DNA from: Burkholderiales bacterium RIFCSPHIGHO2_01_FULL_63_240
Lineage (GTDB): Bacteria > Pseudomonadota > Gammaproteobacteria > Burkholderiales > Burkholderiaceae_C
Length of the DNA: 64,000 bases
Assembly (NCBI GenBank): GCA_001770725.1
Contig: MERU01000009.1
Coordinates: 372,001-436,000, forward strand
Direction: 5' to 3'
This document shows, piece by piece, positions 55,385 to 64,000 of this stretch. The notes under the pieces were generated by a model. The model saw nothing but the letters and a program-made list of their open reading frames with translations. It was not told where the DNA came from and made no database searches. The position numbers were made by a program, and so were the translations under genes. The first letter of the stretch is position 1, and each line of letters opens with the position of its first letter.

Positions 55385-56770
55385 ATGTCGTCCCCTGAGT
55401 TGTTCCCCGTCAAGTCGCCCGAAGAGATCGCCGCCATCCAGCAGTCGCTCAAAGCCAAGGGCGTGAGGTACTGCATCGGCGCCTACGTCGACATCCATGG
55501 CGTACAAAAAGCCAAGGTCGTGCCCATCGACCACCTGCCGCAGATGGCGGCCGGATCGGAGCGCTACACCGGCTACGCGCTCGATGGCCTGGGCCAGGCG
55601 CCCAACGACGACGAGCTGACCTCGGTGCCCGACCTCGACCACATCGTGCAGCTGCCCTGGGAGCCCAAGGTGGCCTGGATGCCGGCCGACAACCACTTCC
55701 AGGGCAAGCCTTACCCGCTGAGCACGCGCGTGGCCCTGAAGAACGTGCTGGCGCAGGCCGCCGAGATGGGCTTTGGCATGAACCTGGGCATCGAGTGCGA
55801 GATTTACCTGCTGAAAAAACAAGCCGATGGCACCTTGAGCGTGCCCCACGCCAACGACAAGCTGGTCAAACCTTGTTATGACGTGCAGGGCTTCATGGAC
55901 AACTTCAGCTGGCTCGACAAGGTGGGCAACTGCATCAACGACCTGGGCTGGGACCTGTACTCGTTCGACCACGAGGACGCCAACGGCCAGTTCGAGTTCG
56001 ACTTCAACTACAGCGACGCGCTCACGAGCTGCGACCGCCTGACCTTCTTTCGCATGATGGCCAAGCACTACGCCGAAGAAGAGGGCCTGCTCGCCACGAT
56101 GATGCCCAAGCCCTTTGCCAACAAGACGGGCACGGGCGCGCACTTCAACATGTCGCTGTACGACCTCAAGACAGGCAAGAACCTGTTTGCCTGCGACCCG
56201 AAGGAAGACCCGCGCGGCATTGGCCTGACGCCCCTGGGCTACCAGTTCGTGGCCGGCATCCTCAAGCACGGCCGGGCGCTGTGCGCGGCCTTCGCGCCCA
56301 CGGTCAACAGCTACAAGCGCCTGGTGCGCCGTGGCGCCATGAGCTACTTCTCGTGGGCGCCGGTGTTCAACTCGTATGGCTCGAACAACCGGACCAACTC
56401 GGTGCGCATCCCGGCAGGTGGCGGGCGCTGCGAGTCGCGCAACGCAGATGGCGCGGTCAACCCCTACCTGGCCGCAGCGCTGGCCCTGGCCGCAGGGCTC
56501 GAAGGCATCCGCGAGGGCCTGAACCCGGGCCTGCCCAACGAAGACAACCTGTACGAGCTCAGCGATGCGCAGCGCCGCGAGCGCGGCATCGACTTCCTGC
56601 CGCAGACGCTGCAGGAGGCGGTGCAGGCCTTTGCCGCTGACCCGCTGGTCGAGCGCACGCTGGGCAAGGAGTTGCGCGACGAGTTCATCACCTACAAGAC
56701 CCAGGAATGGGAGGCCTACCACCTGTCGGTCAGCCAGTGGGAAGTCGAGCGCTACAGTCACATGTTCTGA
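55385..56770 (+). CDS. Type III glutamine synthetase-like ligase (GlnT family)
   Basis: 461 aa from ATG 55385. Glutamine synthetase catalytic domain: ATP/Mg residues in [11 protein letters not shown] and [71 protein letters not shown] (parts: [29 protein letters not shown]). The family includes GlnT and gamma-glutamylmethylamide synthetase. It would attach ammonia or an alkylamine to glutamate, a fitting end step for nitrogen released by this cluster. Main GlnA is not in the window. Confidence 0.88.
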   Translation: MSSPELFPVKSPEEIAAIQQSLKAKGVRYCIGAYVDIHGVQKAKVVPIDHLPQMAAGSERYTGYALDGLGQAPNDDELTSVPDLDHIVQLPWEPKVAWMPADNHFQGKPYPLSTRVALKNVLAQAAEMGFGMNLGIECEIYLLKKQADGTLSVPHANDKLVKPCYDVQGFMDNFSWLDKVGNCINDLGWDLYSFDHEDANGQFEFDFNYSDALTSCDRLTFFRMMAKHYAEEEGLLATMMPKPFANKTGTGAHFNMSLYDLKTGKNLFACDPKEDPRGIGLTPLGYQFVAGILKHGRALCAAFAPTVNSYKRLVRRGAMSYFSWAPVFNSYGSNNRTNSVRIPAGGGRCESRNADGAVNPYLAAALALAAGLEGIREGLNPGLPNEDNLYELSDAQRRERGIDFLPQTLQEAVQAFAADPLVERTLGKELRDEFITYKTQEWEAYHLSVSQWEVERYSHMF

Positions 56771-56820
56771 GGCCTTCGCGACCATCACGCGTTCATCATC
56801 CAACCGACCCAGGCCCCACC

Positions 56821-57312
56821 ATGCCGAGCAACCCGACCCCAGCGATGGCGCCGTCAGCCGACCAGCGCAACAGCCCCGTGGCGCGCATCAGCGTGTCCAT
56901 GCCCGAGGACCTGCTGGCAGAGCTCGATGGGATGGTGGCGGCCCGAGGTTTCGAGAGCCGCTCCCAGGCCATCTCGGAGATGATCAACCTGCAGTTGCTG
57001 GAGCACAAGCGACAGCTGGGCGACGAGGTGATGGTGGGCACCATCACCTTGCTCTATGACCGCTCGGTGCGCGGGCTGCAAAAGGAGCTGGCCGACCTGC
57101 AATGCGACCACATCGACGAGGTCATCAGCTCGCTGCACGTGCACCTGATGGGCCAGCAGATGATGGAAGTGATCCTGGTGCAGGGGCCCGCGACGCGGCT
57201 GCAGGCGATAGCCAACCGCATGACCACGCTGCGTGGCGTGGTGACGGGGCGCCTGCAGCTGATGGCCGCCACCATGCCGCCGCTGCACCCTCTGTCGCCG
57301 GCCAGGGGCTGA
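56821..57312 (+). CDS. NikR-like ribbon-helix-helix regulator with altered metal site
   Basis: 163 aa. N-terminal RHH DNA-binding domain (ARISVSMPEDLLAELDGMV, then GFESRSQAISEMINLQ), C-terminal ACT-like NikR domain (MVGTITLLYDRSVRG through VTGRLQLMAA). At the four Ni ligands of E. coli NikR (His76, His87, His89, Cys95) this protein has Cys95, His106, His108 and Met114. It may bind another metal, or a ligand. Likely regulator of this cluster; not necessarily nickel-dependent, although urea carboxylase lets a cell use urea without nickel. Confidence 0.85.
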   Translation: MPSNPTPAMAPSADQRNSPVARISVSMPEDLLAELDGMVAARGFESRSQAISEMINLQLLEHKRQLGDEVMVGTITLLYDRSVRGLQKELADLQCDHIDEVISSLHVHLMGQQMMEVILVQGPATRLQAIANRMTTLRGVVTGRLQLMAATMPPLHPLSPARG

Positions 57313-57326
57313 GGTCGGGGCTGAGG

Positions 57327-57341
57327 CCGACAAGCTGTCGG
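57327..57341. terminator. Weak hairpin between convergent genes
   Basis: Six-bp stem CCGACA / TGTCGG with a 3-nt loop in the 30 bp between the NikR-like gene and the convergent deaminase gene. No T-run. Confidence 0.3.
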
Positions 57342-57342
57342 A

Positions 57343-58632
57343 TCAGGCCTCGGGCCAGAAGAACCTGGTGCTGCTTTCGCGGCCGGGCAGGTGCAGCGTG
57401 GTCTGCACAGGCTCGCTGTGCGCCAGCAGTTGCCCGCGGCGGTACACCTTCAGGCGGTGTGCTCGCAGGCGCAAGGCCTCGACGGGGTCTCGGGCCTGCA
57501 GCAGCACGAAGCTGGCCTCGCAGCCAGGGCGCAACCCGAAGTGGTCGAGCCCCAGGATGCCCGCCGGCGTGCTGGTCACGGCCTCGAAGCACTGACGCAT
57601 GGCCGCCTGGCCCGTCATCTGCGCCACGTGCAGGCCCATGTGGGCGACTTCGAGCATGTCGCCCGAGCCCAGGCTGTACCAGGGGTCCATCACGCAGTCG
57701 TGGCCGAAGGCCACCGGCACGCCCGCGGCCAGCAGCTCGGGCACGCGGGTCATGCCGCGCCGCTTGGGGTAGGTGTCGTGGCGGCCCTGCAAGGTGATGT
57801 TGATCAGCGGGTTGGCCACCACGTTGACGCCGGCTTCGGCCATCAGGGCGATCAGCTTGCTGACGTGGTAGTTGTCCATGCTGTGCATGGAGGTCAGGTG
57901 CGAGCCCGTGACCCGGCCTTGCAGACCCAGGCGCAGGGTTTCGGCGGTGAGCACGTCGATGTGGCGCGACATCGGGTCATCGGACTCGTCGCAGTGCATG
58001 TCGACCCGCTTGCCCTGCTGGGCCGCGAGTTCGCAGAGCATGCGCACGCTGGCAGCGCCATCGGCCTGGGTGCGCTCGAAGTGCGGGATGCCACCGACCA
58101 CGTCCACGCCGCGGCGCAAGGCCTCTTGCAACAGCTCCCAGGCACCGCTTGAGCGCAGCACGCCATCCTGCGGGAAGGCCACGAGTTGCAGCTCGAGCCA
58201 GGGGGCCACGCGCCGTTTGACCTCCAGCAGCGCGTCGACGGCCAGCAGGCGCGGGTCGCAGGTGTCGACGTGGGTGCGGATGGCCAGCAGGCCTTTGGCA
58301 GCGGCCCATTCGCAGTAGGCGAGGGCGCGTGCCATGACGGCTTCTTGCGTGAGGTCGGGCTTGAGCTCGCCCCACAAGGCGATGCCTTCGAGCAGGGTGC
58401 CGCTCTGGTTGACGCGCGGCAGGCCGTGGCTGAGCGTGGCGTCCATGTGGAAGTGGGCGTCCACGAAAGGGGGGCTGAGCAGCAGGCCGCCCGCGTCCAC
58501 CACCTCGCGGGCCGGGGCTTGCTCGGCGCTCAGGCCTTCTTTGACCTCCTTGATCAGGCCGTCCTGCACGGCCACGCCCACGTTGGTGCGCCCATCGGGC
58601 AGGCTGGCGTGTTGGATCAGGAGGTCAAGCAT
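57343..58632 (-). CDS. Cytosine deaminase-like amidohydrolase
   Basis: 429 aa, amidohydrolase superfamily. Metal ligands VDAHFHMDATLSHGLP near residue 58, MHCDESDD near 215, HLTSMHSM and the catalytic Asp in FGHDCVMDPWYSLG near 305. CodA-like enzymes deaminate cytosine but related members act on creatinine, isocytosine and other ring amidines. With allophanate hydrolase and a urea/guanidine carboxylase in the same direction, its product may feed them. Start codon close to the 3' end of the atzF transcript. Confidence 0.87.
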   Translation of the reverse strand: MLDLLIQHASLPDGRTNVGVAVQDGLIKEVKEGLSAEQAPAREVVDAGGLLLSPPFVDAHFHMDATLSHGLPRVNQSGTLLEGIALWGELKPDLTQEAVMARALAYCEWAAAKGLLAIRTHVDTCDPRLLAVDALLEVKRRVAPWLELQLVAFPQDGVLRSSGAWELLQEALRRGVDVVGGIPHFERTQADGAASVRMLCELAAQQGKRVDMHCDESDDPMSRHIDVLTAETLRLGLQGRVTGSHLTSMHSMDNYHVSKLIALMAEAGVNVVANPLINITLQGRHDTYPKRRGMTRVPELLAAGVPVAFGHDCVMDPWYSLGSGDMLEVAHMGLHVAQMTGQAAMRQCFEAVTSTPAGILGLDHFGLRPGCEASFVLLQARDPVEALRLRAHRLKVYRRGQLLAHSEPVQTTLHLPGRESSTRFFWPEA

Positions 58633-58665
58633 CGGGTCTCCTCGGGTAGGGTGTTCAGGTGCCGC

Positions 58666-60564
58666 TCATGTGCTTTTGGCGGCCAGGTAGTTGCGCCAGC
58701 CGCCGAAGCGGGTGATGTCGGTGGCGCCTTCGGTGCCGATGCCTTCGCAGATGAAGCCCGGCACGGTGCGGCCGTCGGCCAGCTCGACCTTGCCGATGCC
58801 CAGTGGGGCCGGGATGCCGGCGACGAAACTGCCGAAATGCTCAGCCGGCACCGACCAGACCTCCAGCGGGATCACCTGGCCGCCTTCGCCTTCGGACACA
58901 CGCACCATGCCGGGCCGCGCCACGGGGCCTCCAGGCAGAGCATAAAGCTTGTAGCGTGGTGCCGAGTCGATGGCGCAAAGCAGGCGGGCCCCGCGGGAGG
59001 TGAGCTGGGGGTTGAGCGGCAGGCCGCTGAGGTGGGCACCGCACACGGCCACCGGGATGGTGCCGTTGCGCGCCGGGTCTTCGGTGAGCAAGGCAGCGGG
59101 CTCGCCATGCTGGTCGAGCGCGGAGAAGGTCGTGGTGGTGGCGCCCAGGGCGTAGCCAGCCGTGTCGACCGACAGGCTGCGATGCAAGCGGTCGGCCAGT
59201 CGCAGCAGGATGGTGTCCTTGTGCGCCGGGGCCGTGAGGGTGACGCCAAAGGGCAGTCCGGCGGCGTCGCCATCGGCCAGGAACCCGGCGGGCACGGCCA
59301 CGGCGGCGTAGTCCAGCAGGTTCATGTGGTTGGTGTAGTGGCCCAGGTTGCTGTTGAGGCGGATGGGGTCGGCCTGCATCTCGGCGATGCGGTAGATGGT
59401 GCCGGCCGTGGGCGTGAGCAGGCAGTCCACGCTTTGCCAGACCTGGTCGCACACGCGCTTGAGGGCCTTGAGGCGGTATTGCGCGGCGAACAGGTCGGCG
59501 GCCGTCTTGTCTCGGCCGGCTTCGATGATGGTGCGTACCGGCGGGAACACCGCGTCAGGCTGTTCTTCGATGAAGCCTCGGATGGCCAGGTAGCGTTCGG
59601 CCACCCAGGGGCCCTCGTAGAGCAGGCGGGCGGTTTCCAGGAAGGGGGTGAAATCGATTTCGACTGGCGCTCCTCCCAGGGCGATGGCGCGCTGCACCGA
59701 GGCCTCGAACAGTCGGCGGGCGGCGTCGTTGCCGAAGAAGGCCAGGTCTTGCTCGCGCGGCACGCCGAAGCGGAAGGGGCCGCCCGAGAAGTCGACGCCG
59801 TGCGGTGCGGCCGGCCGGCTGAACGCGTCGGTGGGGTCGAAGGCCGCGGCGGCCTGCAGCACGTCGTGCGCGTCGCCCGCGTGCAGCGCAAACACATTGA
59901 CCGTGTCCAGTGAGCGGCAGGCGGGCACGACCCCGGTGGTCGACAGCAGGCCGCAGGTGGGCTTCAGACCAATGAGGTTGTTGAACGCGGCGGGCACGCG
60001 CCCCGAGCCGGCGGTGTCGGTGCCCAGCGAGAAGCTCACCCAGCCCCGCGCCACCGACACGGACGAGCCCGAGCTCGAGCCCCCACTGACGAAGTCCGCG
60101 TCGAAGGCGTTGGCACAGGCACCATAAGGCGAGCGCGTGCCGTTCAGCCCGGTGGCGAACTGGTCCAGGTTGGTCTTGCCCATGGGGATGGCGCCAGCGT
60201 CCAGCAGCCGCTGGACCACCGTGGCGCTGGCCTCTGGCGTGTGGGCGAACTGGGGGCAGGCAGCCGTGGTGGGCACACCGGCCAGGTCGATGTTGTCCTT
60301 GATGGCGAAAGGCACGCCATACAAGGGCAGGCTGCTCGCATCGAGCCCTTCCAGTCGAGCGATGTGGGGCTCGAGTTCGGCCTCGCTGAGCCGGTGGATG
60401 AAGGCGTTGTGTGCGTCCAGGGCGCAGCGGCGTGCGGCCTCGGCGATCACCTCGCGCACGGTGGCGCCACGCTGGTAGGCGGCGCGCAGGCTGGCGAGAT
60501 CGAAGCTCAGCTGGCTGAGGTCGCTGGCGGCGCTGGGGTCTGCAGCGATCACGGGGTGGCTCAT
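58666..60564 (-). CDS. atzF: Allophanate hydrolase
   Basis: 632 aa amidase-signature enzyme releasing two NH3 and CO2 from allophanate. Catalytic Lys in PFAIKDNID, Ser-cisSer-Lys triad in VSGGSSSGSSVSVA and GTDTAGSGRVPA. The C-terminal domain (about 470-632) is the AtzF/DUR-specific extension (VCGAHLSGLPLNPQL, LYALPGGPVARPGMVRV). It works with urea carboxylase: the carboxylase makes allophanate (or carboxyguanidine), and this enzyme hydrolyses it. It lies 47 bp behind the carboxylase. Confidence 0.94.
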   Translation of the reverse strand: MSHPVIAADPSAASDLSQLSFDLASLRAAYQRGATVREVIAEAARRCALDAHNAFIHRLSEAELEPHIARLEGLDASSLPLYGVPFAIKDNIDLAGVPTTAACPQFAHTPEASATVVQRLLDAGAIPMGKTNLDQFATGLNGTRSPYGACANAFDADFVSGGSSSGSSVSVARGWVSFSLGTDTAGSGRVPAAFNNLIGLKPTCGLLSTTGVVPACRSLDTVNVFALHAGDAHDVLQAAAAFDPTDAFSRPAAPHGVDFSGGPFRFGVPREQDLAFFGNDAARRLFEASVQRAIALGGAPVEIDFTPFLETARLLYEGPWVAERYLAIRGFIEEQPDAVFPPVRTIIEAGRDKTAADLFAAQYRLKALKRVCDQVWQSVDCLLTPTAGTIYRIAEMQADPIRLNSNLGHYTNHMNLLDYAAVAVPAGFLADGDAAGLPFGVTLTAPAHKDTILLRLADRLHRSLSVDTAGYALGATTTTFSALDQHGEPAALLTEDPARNGTIPVAVCGAHLSGLPLNPQLTSRGARLLCAIDSAPRYKLYALPGGPVARPGMVRVSEGEGGQVIPLEVWSVPAEHFGSFVAGIPAPLGIGKVELADGRTVPGFICEGIGTEGATDITRFGGWRNYLAAKST

Positions 60565-60611
60565 CGGCGTTGTCCTTCCTGGGGGCTCAGCGGTTCAGGT
60601 TGAAGTTCAAG

Positions 60612-63600
60612 TCAGTGTTCGATCAGGATCAGCGTGTCCTGCCCGGCGGAAACGGGCGCGCCTTCGCGGCACAGCACGCGGTGCACGGTGCCATCGCAAG
60701 GCGAGGTGATGGCGAACTCCATCTTCATGGACTCGACCACCACCAGCACCTCGCCGGCTTTGACCACCTGGCCATCCTTGACAGGCACCTGCCAGACGTT
60801 GCCCGGCACGCTGGTGGCCACGAAGCGGCCGCCTTCGGGCAGGTCCAGTTCGGTGTCGGCGCTGGCATTGGCGACGTCGGTTTCGGTGGCGAAGTCGGCC
60901 TGTCCGCTGGCGATCCAGCGCTCGCGCTCGGCTTCGAACGAGGCTTGCTGGCGTGCTTTGAAGGCCGCGATGCTGTCGGCCTGCTCGGCCAGGAACTGGC
61001 GATAGCGGCGCAGGTTGAAGCTCGATGCTTCGATGTCCAGCGCATACCCTCCGTGGGGGAAGCTGGCGCGGATGCGCAGCAACTCGGCCTCGCTGACGGG
61101 GTGGAAGCGGATCTCGTCGAAAAAGCGCAGCAGCCAGGGCTGGGCGAAGGCGGGGTGCCCGGCTTGGGGCCCATGCCGCCAGCGGTTCCACATCTGCAGC
61201 GTGCGGCCGACGAACTGGTAGCCGCCGGGGCCCTCCATCCCGTAGACGCACATGTACGCACCGCCGATGCCCACGGCGTTCTCGGGCGTCCAGGTTCTCG
61301 CCGGGTTGTACTTGGTGGTCACCAGGCGATGCCGCGGGTCCACCGGCGTGGCCACGGGTGCGCCAAGGTAGACGTCGCCCAGGCCGAGCACGAGGTAGCT
61401 GGCGTCGAAGACAACGTTGAAGACCTCTTTGATGCTGTCCAGCCCGTTGATGCGGCGGATGAACTCGATGTTGCTGGGGCACCAGGGCGCGTCGGGCCGC
61501 ACCGACTGCATGTACTTCTCGATCGCCAGGCGCGTCTGTGCGTCGTCCCAGGACAGCGGCAGGTGCACCACGCGGTTGGGGATGGTGATGTCGTCCAGCG
61601 GGGGCAGGTGGTCTTCGACCTCCAGCAGCACGCGCAACAGCTCGTCGCGCGGCAGCACGGCTGGGTCGAAGTGCACCTGCAGAGAGCGGATGCCTGGTGT
61701 CATGTCGATGACGCCGGCCAGGCCTTGGCCACCGTTGAGCTTTTTCAGCTCGGCCATGAGGGCGTGCACCCGAAAGCGAAGCTCCAGGTCCAGCACCAGC
61801 GGTCCGAACTCCATCAGCACGTAGCGGTCGCCTGCCTGGCGCACGACCACGTGGGGCTTTTCACCATCGGCGGGCACATCGGCCAGGATGGGGCTGGGGC
61901 AGGCGTCGATGCGGTCTTGCGGCGCAACCGGCAGGGGCGACGCCAGCGAAGCGATGCTGGCTTCGACCAGCGCTTCACGTTGGGCGGCTTGCTCGGCCGA
62001 GATGCGGTGAAAGCGAACCGTGTCGCCCGGGCGCAGCTGCCCCAGCTTCCACAGCTCGGCGTTGACCACCACGGCCGGGCAGACGAAGCCGCCCAGGCTC
62101 GGGCCGTCGGGGCCTAGGATGACGGGCATGTCACCGGTGAAGTCGATGGCGCCGATGGCGTAGGCGTTGTCGTGGATGTTGGAGGGGTGCAGGCCGGCTT
62201 CACCGCCATCGCGACGGGCCCATTTCGGCTTGGGGCCGATCAGGCGCACGCCGGTGCGGCTGGAGTTGTGGTGCACCTTCCAGTCTGCGGAGAAAAAGGT
62301 GGTGATGTCCTCGTCCTGGAAGAAATCGGGCGCGCCATGCGGGCCGTAGAGCACGCCGATGTCCCAATGCTGGCCGATGTCGGGGCGCGCATGTGGCGAG
62401 ACCTGCTCACCCGCCGTGCCCGAGCCCGGCTCGGCCAGGTGCAGCACGTCGCCCACGCGCAGGTTGCGCCCGCCGTGGCCACCGAACTGGCCCAGCGTGA
62501 AGGTGGCGCGGCTGCCCAGGTAGGCGGGCAGGTCCAGGCCGCCGCCCACGGCAAGGTAGCTGCGCAAGCCTTGTTCGGTGCGGCCCAGCGTCAGCACGCT
62601 GCCGGCGCGCACGGCGTGGCTTTGCCACAGGGCCAGCGGCTGGCCATCGAGCTCGGCGGGCATGGGCGCGCCCGTCAGCGCGATCACGGCGTCGGCATGG
62701 AACTTCAGCGTCGGGCCGGCCAGCGTGCACTCCAGCGTGGCGGCGTCGGGCGCGTTGCCCACCAGCCGGTTGGCCAGGCGGTGGGCGAGGGCGTCCATCG
62801 GGCCCGAAGGCGGCACACCCACGTCCCACAGGCCCAGGCGCCCAGGCCAGTCCTGCACGGCGGTCTGCACCCCGGCGGCCAGCACCTCGATGGTGTCGGG
62901 CTGGAAATGGAAGGTGCTCAAAAAGCGCGTGACCTGGCGGCCTTCGCGGAACACCGGGTGCTGCACCACCTGGCGCAGGTAGGCCAGGTTGGTCTCGATG
63001 CCGGCCAGGCGGGTGTCGGCCAGGGCCTGATCGAGCTTGGTCAGGGCTTCGTCGCGGGTGCCTGCGGTGACGATGAGCTTGGCCAGCATCGGGTCGTACC
63101 AGGCGGGCACCTCGGTGCCGCGCTCGACCCAGCCGTCCACGCGGGCATCTGCCGGGAACACCACCTCGGTCAGCAAGCCCGCGCTGGGCTGAAAGTTGCG
63201 CGCCGGGTCTTCGGCGTACAGGCGCACCTGGATGGAGGCGCCTTGTGGCTTCGGTTGCAGCGAAGCCAGATCGGGCAACTCGCCCGCGGCCAGCTGGACC
63301 ATCCAGGCCACCAGGTCCACGCCACAGACCTGCTCGGTCACGCCATGCTCGACCTGCAGCCGGGTGTTGACCTCCAGGAAGTAGAACCGCTCGGTGTCCG
63401 CGTCGTAGACGTACTCCACCGTGCCGGCGGAGCGGTAGTTCACGGCCTGCGCCAGCCGAACGGCGGTATCGAGCAAGGACTGACGTTGGGCATCGCTCAG
63501 GCCCGGGGCAGGCGTTTCTTCGATCACCTTCTGGTTGCGGCGCTGCACCGAGCAGTCGCGCTCGCCCAGGGCGATGACCTGGCCCCGCCCGTCGCCGAAG

Positions 63601-64000
63601 ACCTGCACTTCGATGTGGCGGGCGTTCTCGACGAACTTCTCCAGGTACAGGCCCGCGTCCTTGAAGTTGGCCGAGGCCAGGCGCTGCACGGAGGTGAAGG
63701 CGTCCGCCAACTCGGCGTCCGATCGCACCAGGCGCATGCCGATGCCGCCGCCGCCGGCTGTGCTCTTGAGCATGACCGGGTAGCCGATGCGCGCGGCTTC
63801 GGCTTGCGCATGCGAGAGGTCATCGAGTAGGCCGGAGCCAGGCAACAGGGGCACGTCGCTGCGCTGGGCCAGTTCCCGTGCGGTGTGCTTCAAGCCGAAG
63901 GCCCGCATCTGGCCCGCCGTGGGGCCGATGAAGGCGATGCCGCCGGCCTCGCAGGCTTCGGCGAAGCCGGGGTTCTCCGACAGGAAGCCATAGCCCGGGT
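60612..64000 (-). CDS. uca: Urea / guanidine carboxylase, 5' part missing
   Basis: About 1,130 residues are visible; the frame is open to the window edge, so roughly 70-80 N-terminal residues are outside. Order: biotin carboxylase ATP-grasp ([42 protein letters not shown]), biotin-carboxylase C-terminal domain, carboxyltransferase half AHS2 ([20 protein letters not shown]), AHS1-like half ([16 protein letters not shown]), and C-terminal biotinyl domain with biotin Lys in VESMKMEF (codon 60723-60725). It carboxylates urea, or guanidine, with ATP and bicarbonate. In the pocket segment [10 protein letters not shown] has Asp (codon 62142-62144). Confidence 0.93.
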   Translation of the reverse strand, partial: PGYGFLSENPGFAEACEAGGIAFIGPTAGQMRAFGLKHTARELAQRSDVPLLPGSGLLDDLSHAQAEAARIGYPVMLKSTAGGGGIGMRLVRSDAELADAFTSVQRLASANFKDAGLYLEKFVENARHIEVQVFGDGRGQVIALGERDCSVQRRNQKVIEETPAPGLSDAQRQSLLDTAVRLAQAVNYRSAGTVEYVYDADTERFYFLEVNTRLQVEHGVTEQVCGVDLVAWMVQLAAGELPDLASLQPKPQGASIQVRLYAEDPARNFQPSAGLLTEVVFPADARVDGWVERGTEVPAWYDPMLAKLIVTAGTRDEALTKLDQALADTRLAGIETNLAYLRQVVQHPVFREGRQVTRFLSTFHFQPDTIEVLAAGVQTAVQDWPGRLGLWDVGVPPSGPMDALAHRLANRLVGNAPDAATLECTLAGPTLKFHADAVIALTGAPMPAELDGQPLALWQSHAVRAGSVLTLGRTEQGLRSYLAVGGGLDLPAYLGSRATFTLGQFGGHGGRNLRVGDVLHLAEPGSGTAGEQVSPHARPDIGQHWDIGVLYGPHGAPDFFQDEDITTFFSADWKVHHNSSRTGVRLIGPKPKWARRDGGEAGLHPSNIHDNAYAIGAIDFTGDMPVILGPDGPSLGGFVCPAVVVNAELWKLGQLRPGDTVRFHRISAEQAAQREALVEASIASLASPLPVAPQDRIDACPSPILADVPADGEKPHVVVRQAGDRYVLMEFGPLVLDLELRFRVHALMAELKKLNGGQGLAGVIDMTPGIRSLQVHFDPAVLPRDELLRVLLEVEDHLPPLDDITIPNRVVHLPLSWDDAQTRLAIEKYMQSVRPDAPWCPSNIEFIRRINGLDSIKEVFNVVFDASYLVLGLGDVYLGAPVATPVDPRHRLVTTKYNPARTWTPENAVGIGGAYMCVYGMEGPGGYQFVGRTLQMWNRWRHGPQAGHPAFAQPWLLRFFDEIRFHPVSEAELLRIRASFPHGGYALDIEASSFNLRRYRQFLAEQADSIAAFKARQQASFEAERERWIASGQADFATETDVANASADTELDLPEGGRFVATSVPGNVWQVPVKDGQVVKAGEVLVVVESMKMEFAITSPCDGTVHRVLCREGAPVSAGQDTLILIEH

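Overview
The window looks like a stretch of chromosome from a high-GC betaproteobacterium of the order Burkholderiales (Comamonadaceae / Rubrivivax-Leptothrix-Aquabacterium type). The evidence is the syntenic blocks his operon, tatABC, degQ, petABC, sspAB and rapZ-recN-nadK-hrcA, the PVWY form of cytochrome b, a liv-type transporter inside a beta-oxidation cluster, and coding density near 90 percent. I see no insertion sequence, integrase, CRISPR array or rRNA.

Layout. 1-5151: histidine biosynthesis genes hisD (5' end outside the window), hisC, hisB, hisH, hisA, hisF, mostly overlapping. 5344-9952: a CBS-domain protein, then a leftward FecR/LysM protein and CHASE2 sensor histidine kinase. 10055-14507: NIF3-like protein, DegQ protease, tatCBA, hisE and hisI. 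The order and strands in this block read as the usual Burkholderiales arrangement turned around, so hisIE is cut off from hisF. 14607-18242: a PdxA-family dehydrogenase and a DUF1631 protein. 18552-22722: cytochrome bc1 (petABC) and sspAB, then tRNA-Thr. 23047-25325: a DUF3309 miniprotein, a TolC-type outer-membrane factor and an isoaspartyl methyltransferase homologue.

25443-42769 is a fatty-acid / acyl-CoA catabolic region: TetR regulator, thioesterase, acyl-CoA ligase, a five-gene branched-chain-type ABC importer, a FadB-like fusion enzyme, a crotonase, a DmdC-like acyl-CoA dehydrogenase, a Dabb protein, two short-chain dehydrogenases, a PaaI-type thioesterase and an MDR oxidoreductase. 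Import, CoA activation, oxidation and hydration could be done by this set; the substrate is not shown by the sequence.

42770-43273, between two convergent genes, holds the most unusual structure here. Two inverted copies of an element share a conserved core of about 100 nt, while each is closed by its own perfect stem of unrelated sequence. Both copies point into one shared palindromic terminator. This is what a structured RNA or a repeat family under structural selection would look like.

43274-47996: rapZ, recN, nadK and hrcA. 48016-50727: a leftward operon of one PEP-CTERM protein, three paralogous phage-tail-collar proteins and a DUF6916 protein, next to a CAU-anticodon tRNA. 51427-64000: a nitrogen-acquisition region with a sigma-54 promoter and an NtrC-like site in front of a NitT/TauT-type ABC importer, a creatininase-family amidohydrolase, a type III glutamine synthetase-like ligase and a NikR-like regulator. 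Convergent to it are a cytosine-deaminase-like amidohydrolase, allophanate hydrolase and a urea (or guanidine) carboxylase whose 5' end lies outside the window. Together these would import a nitrogen-rich small molecule, release its nitrogen as ammonia and assimilate it under nitrogen limitation.
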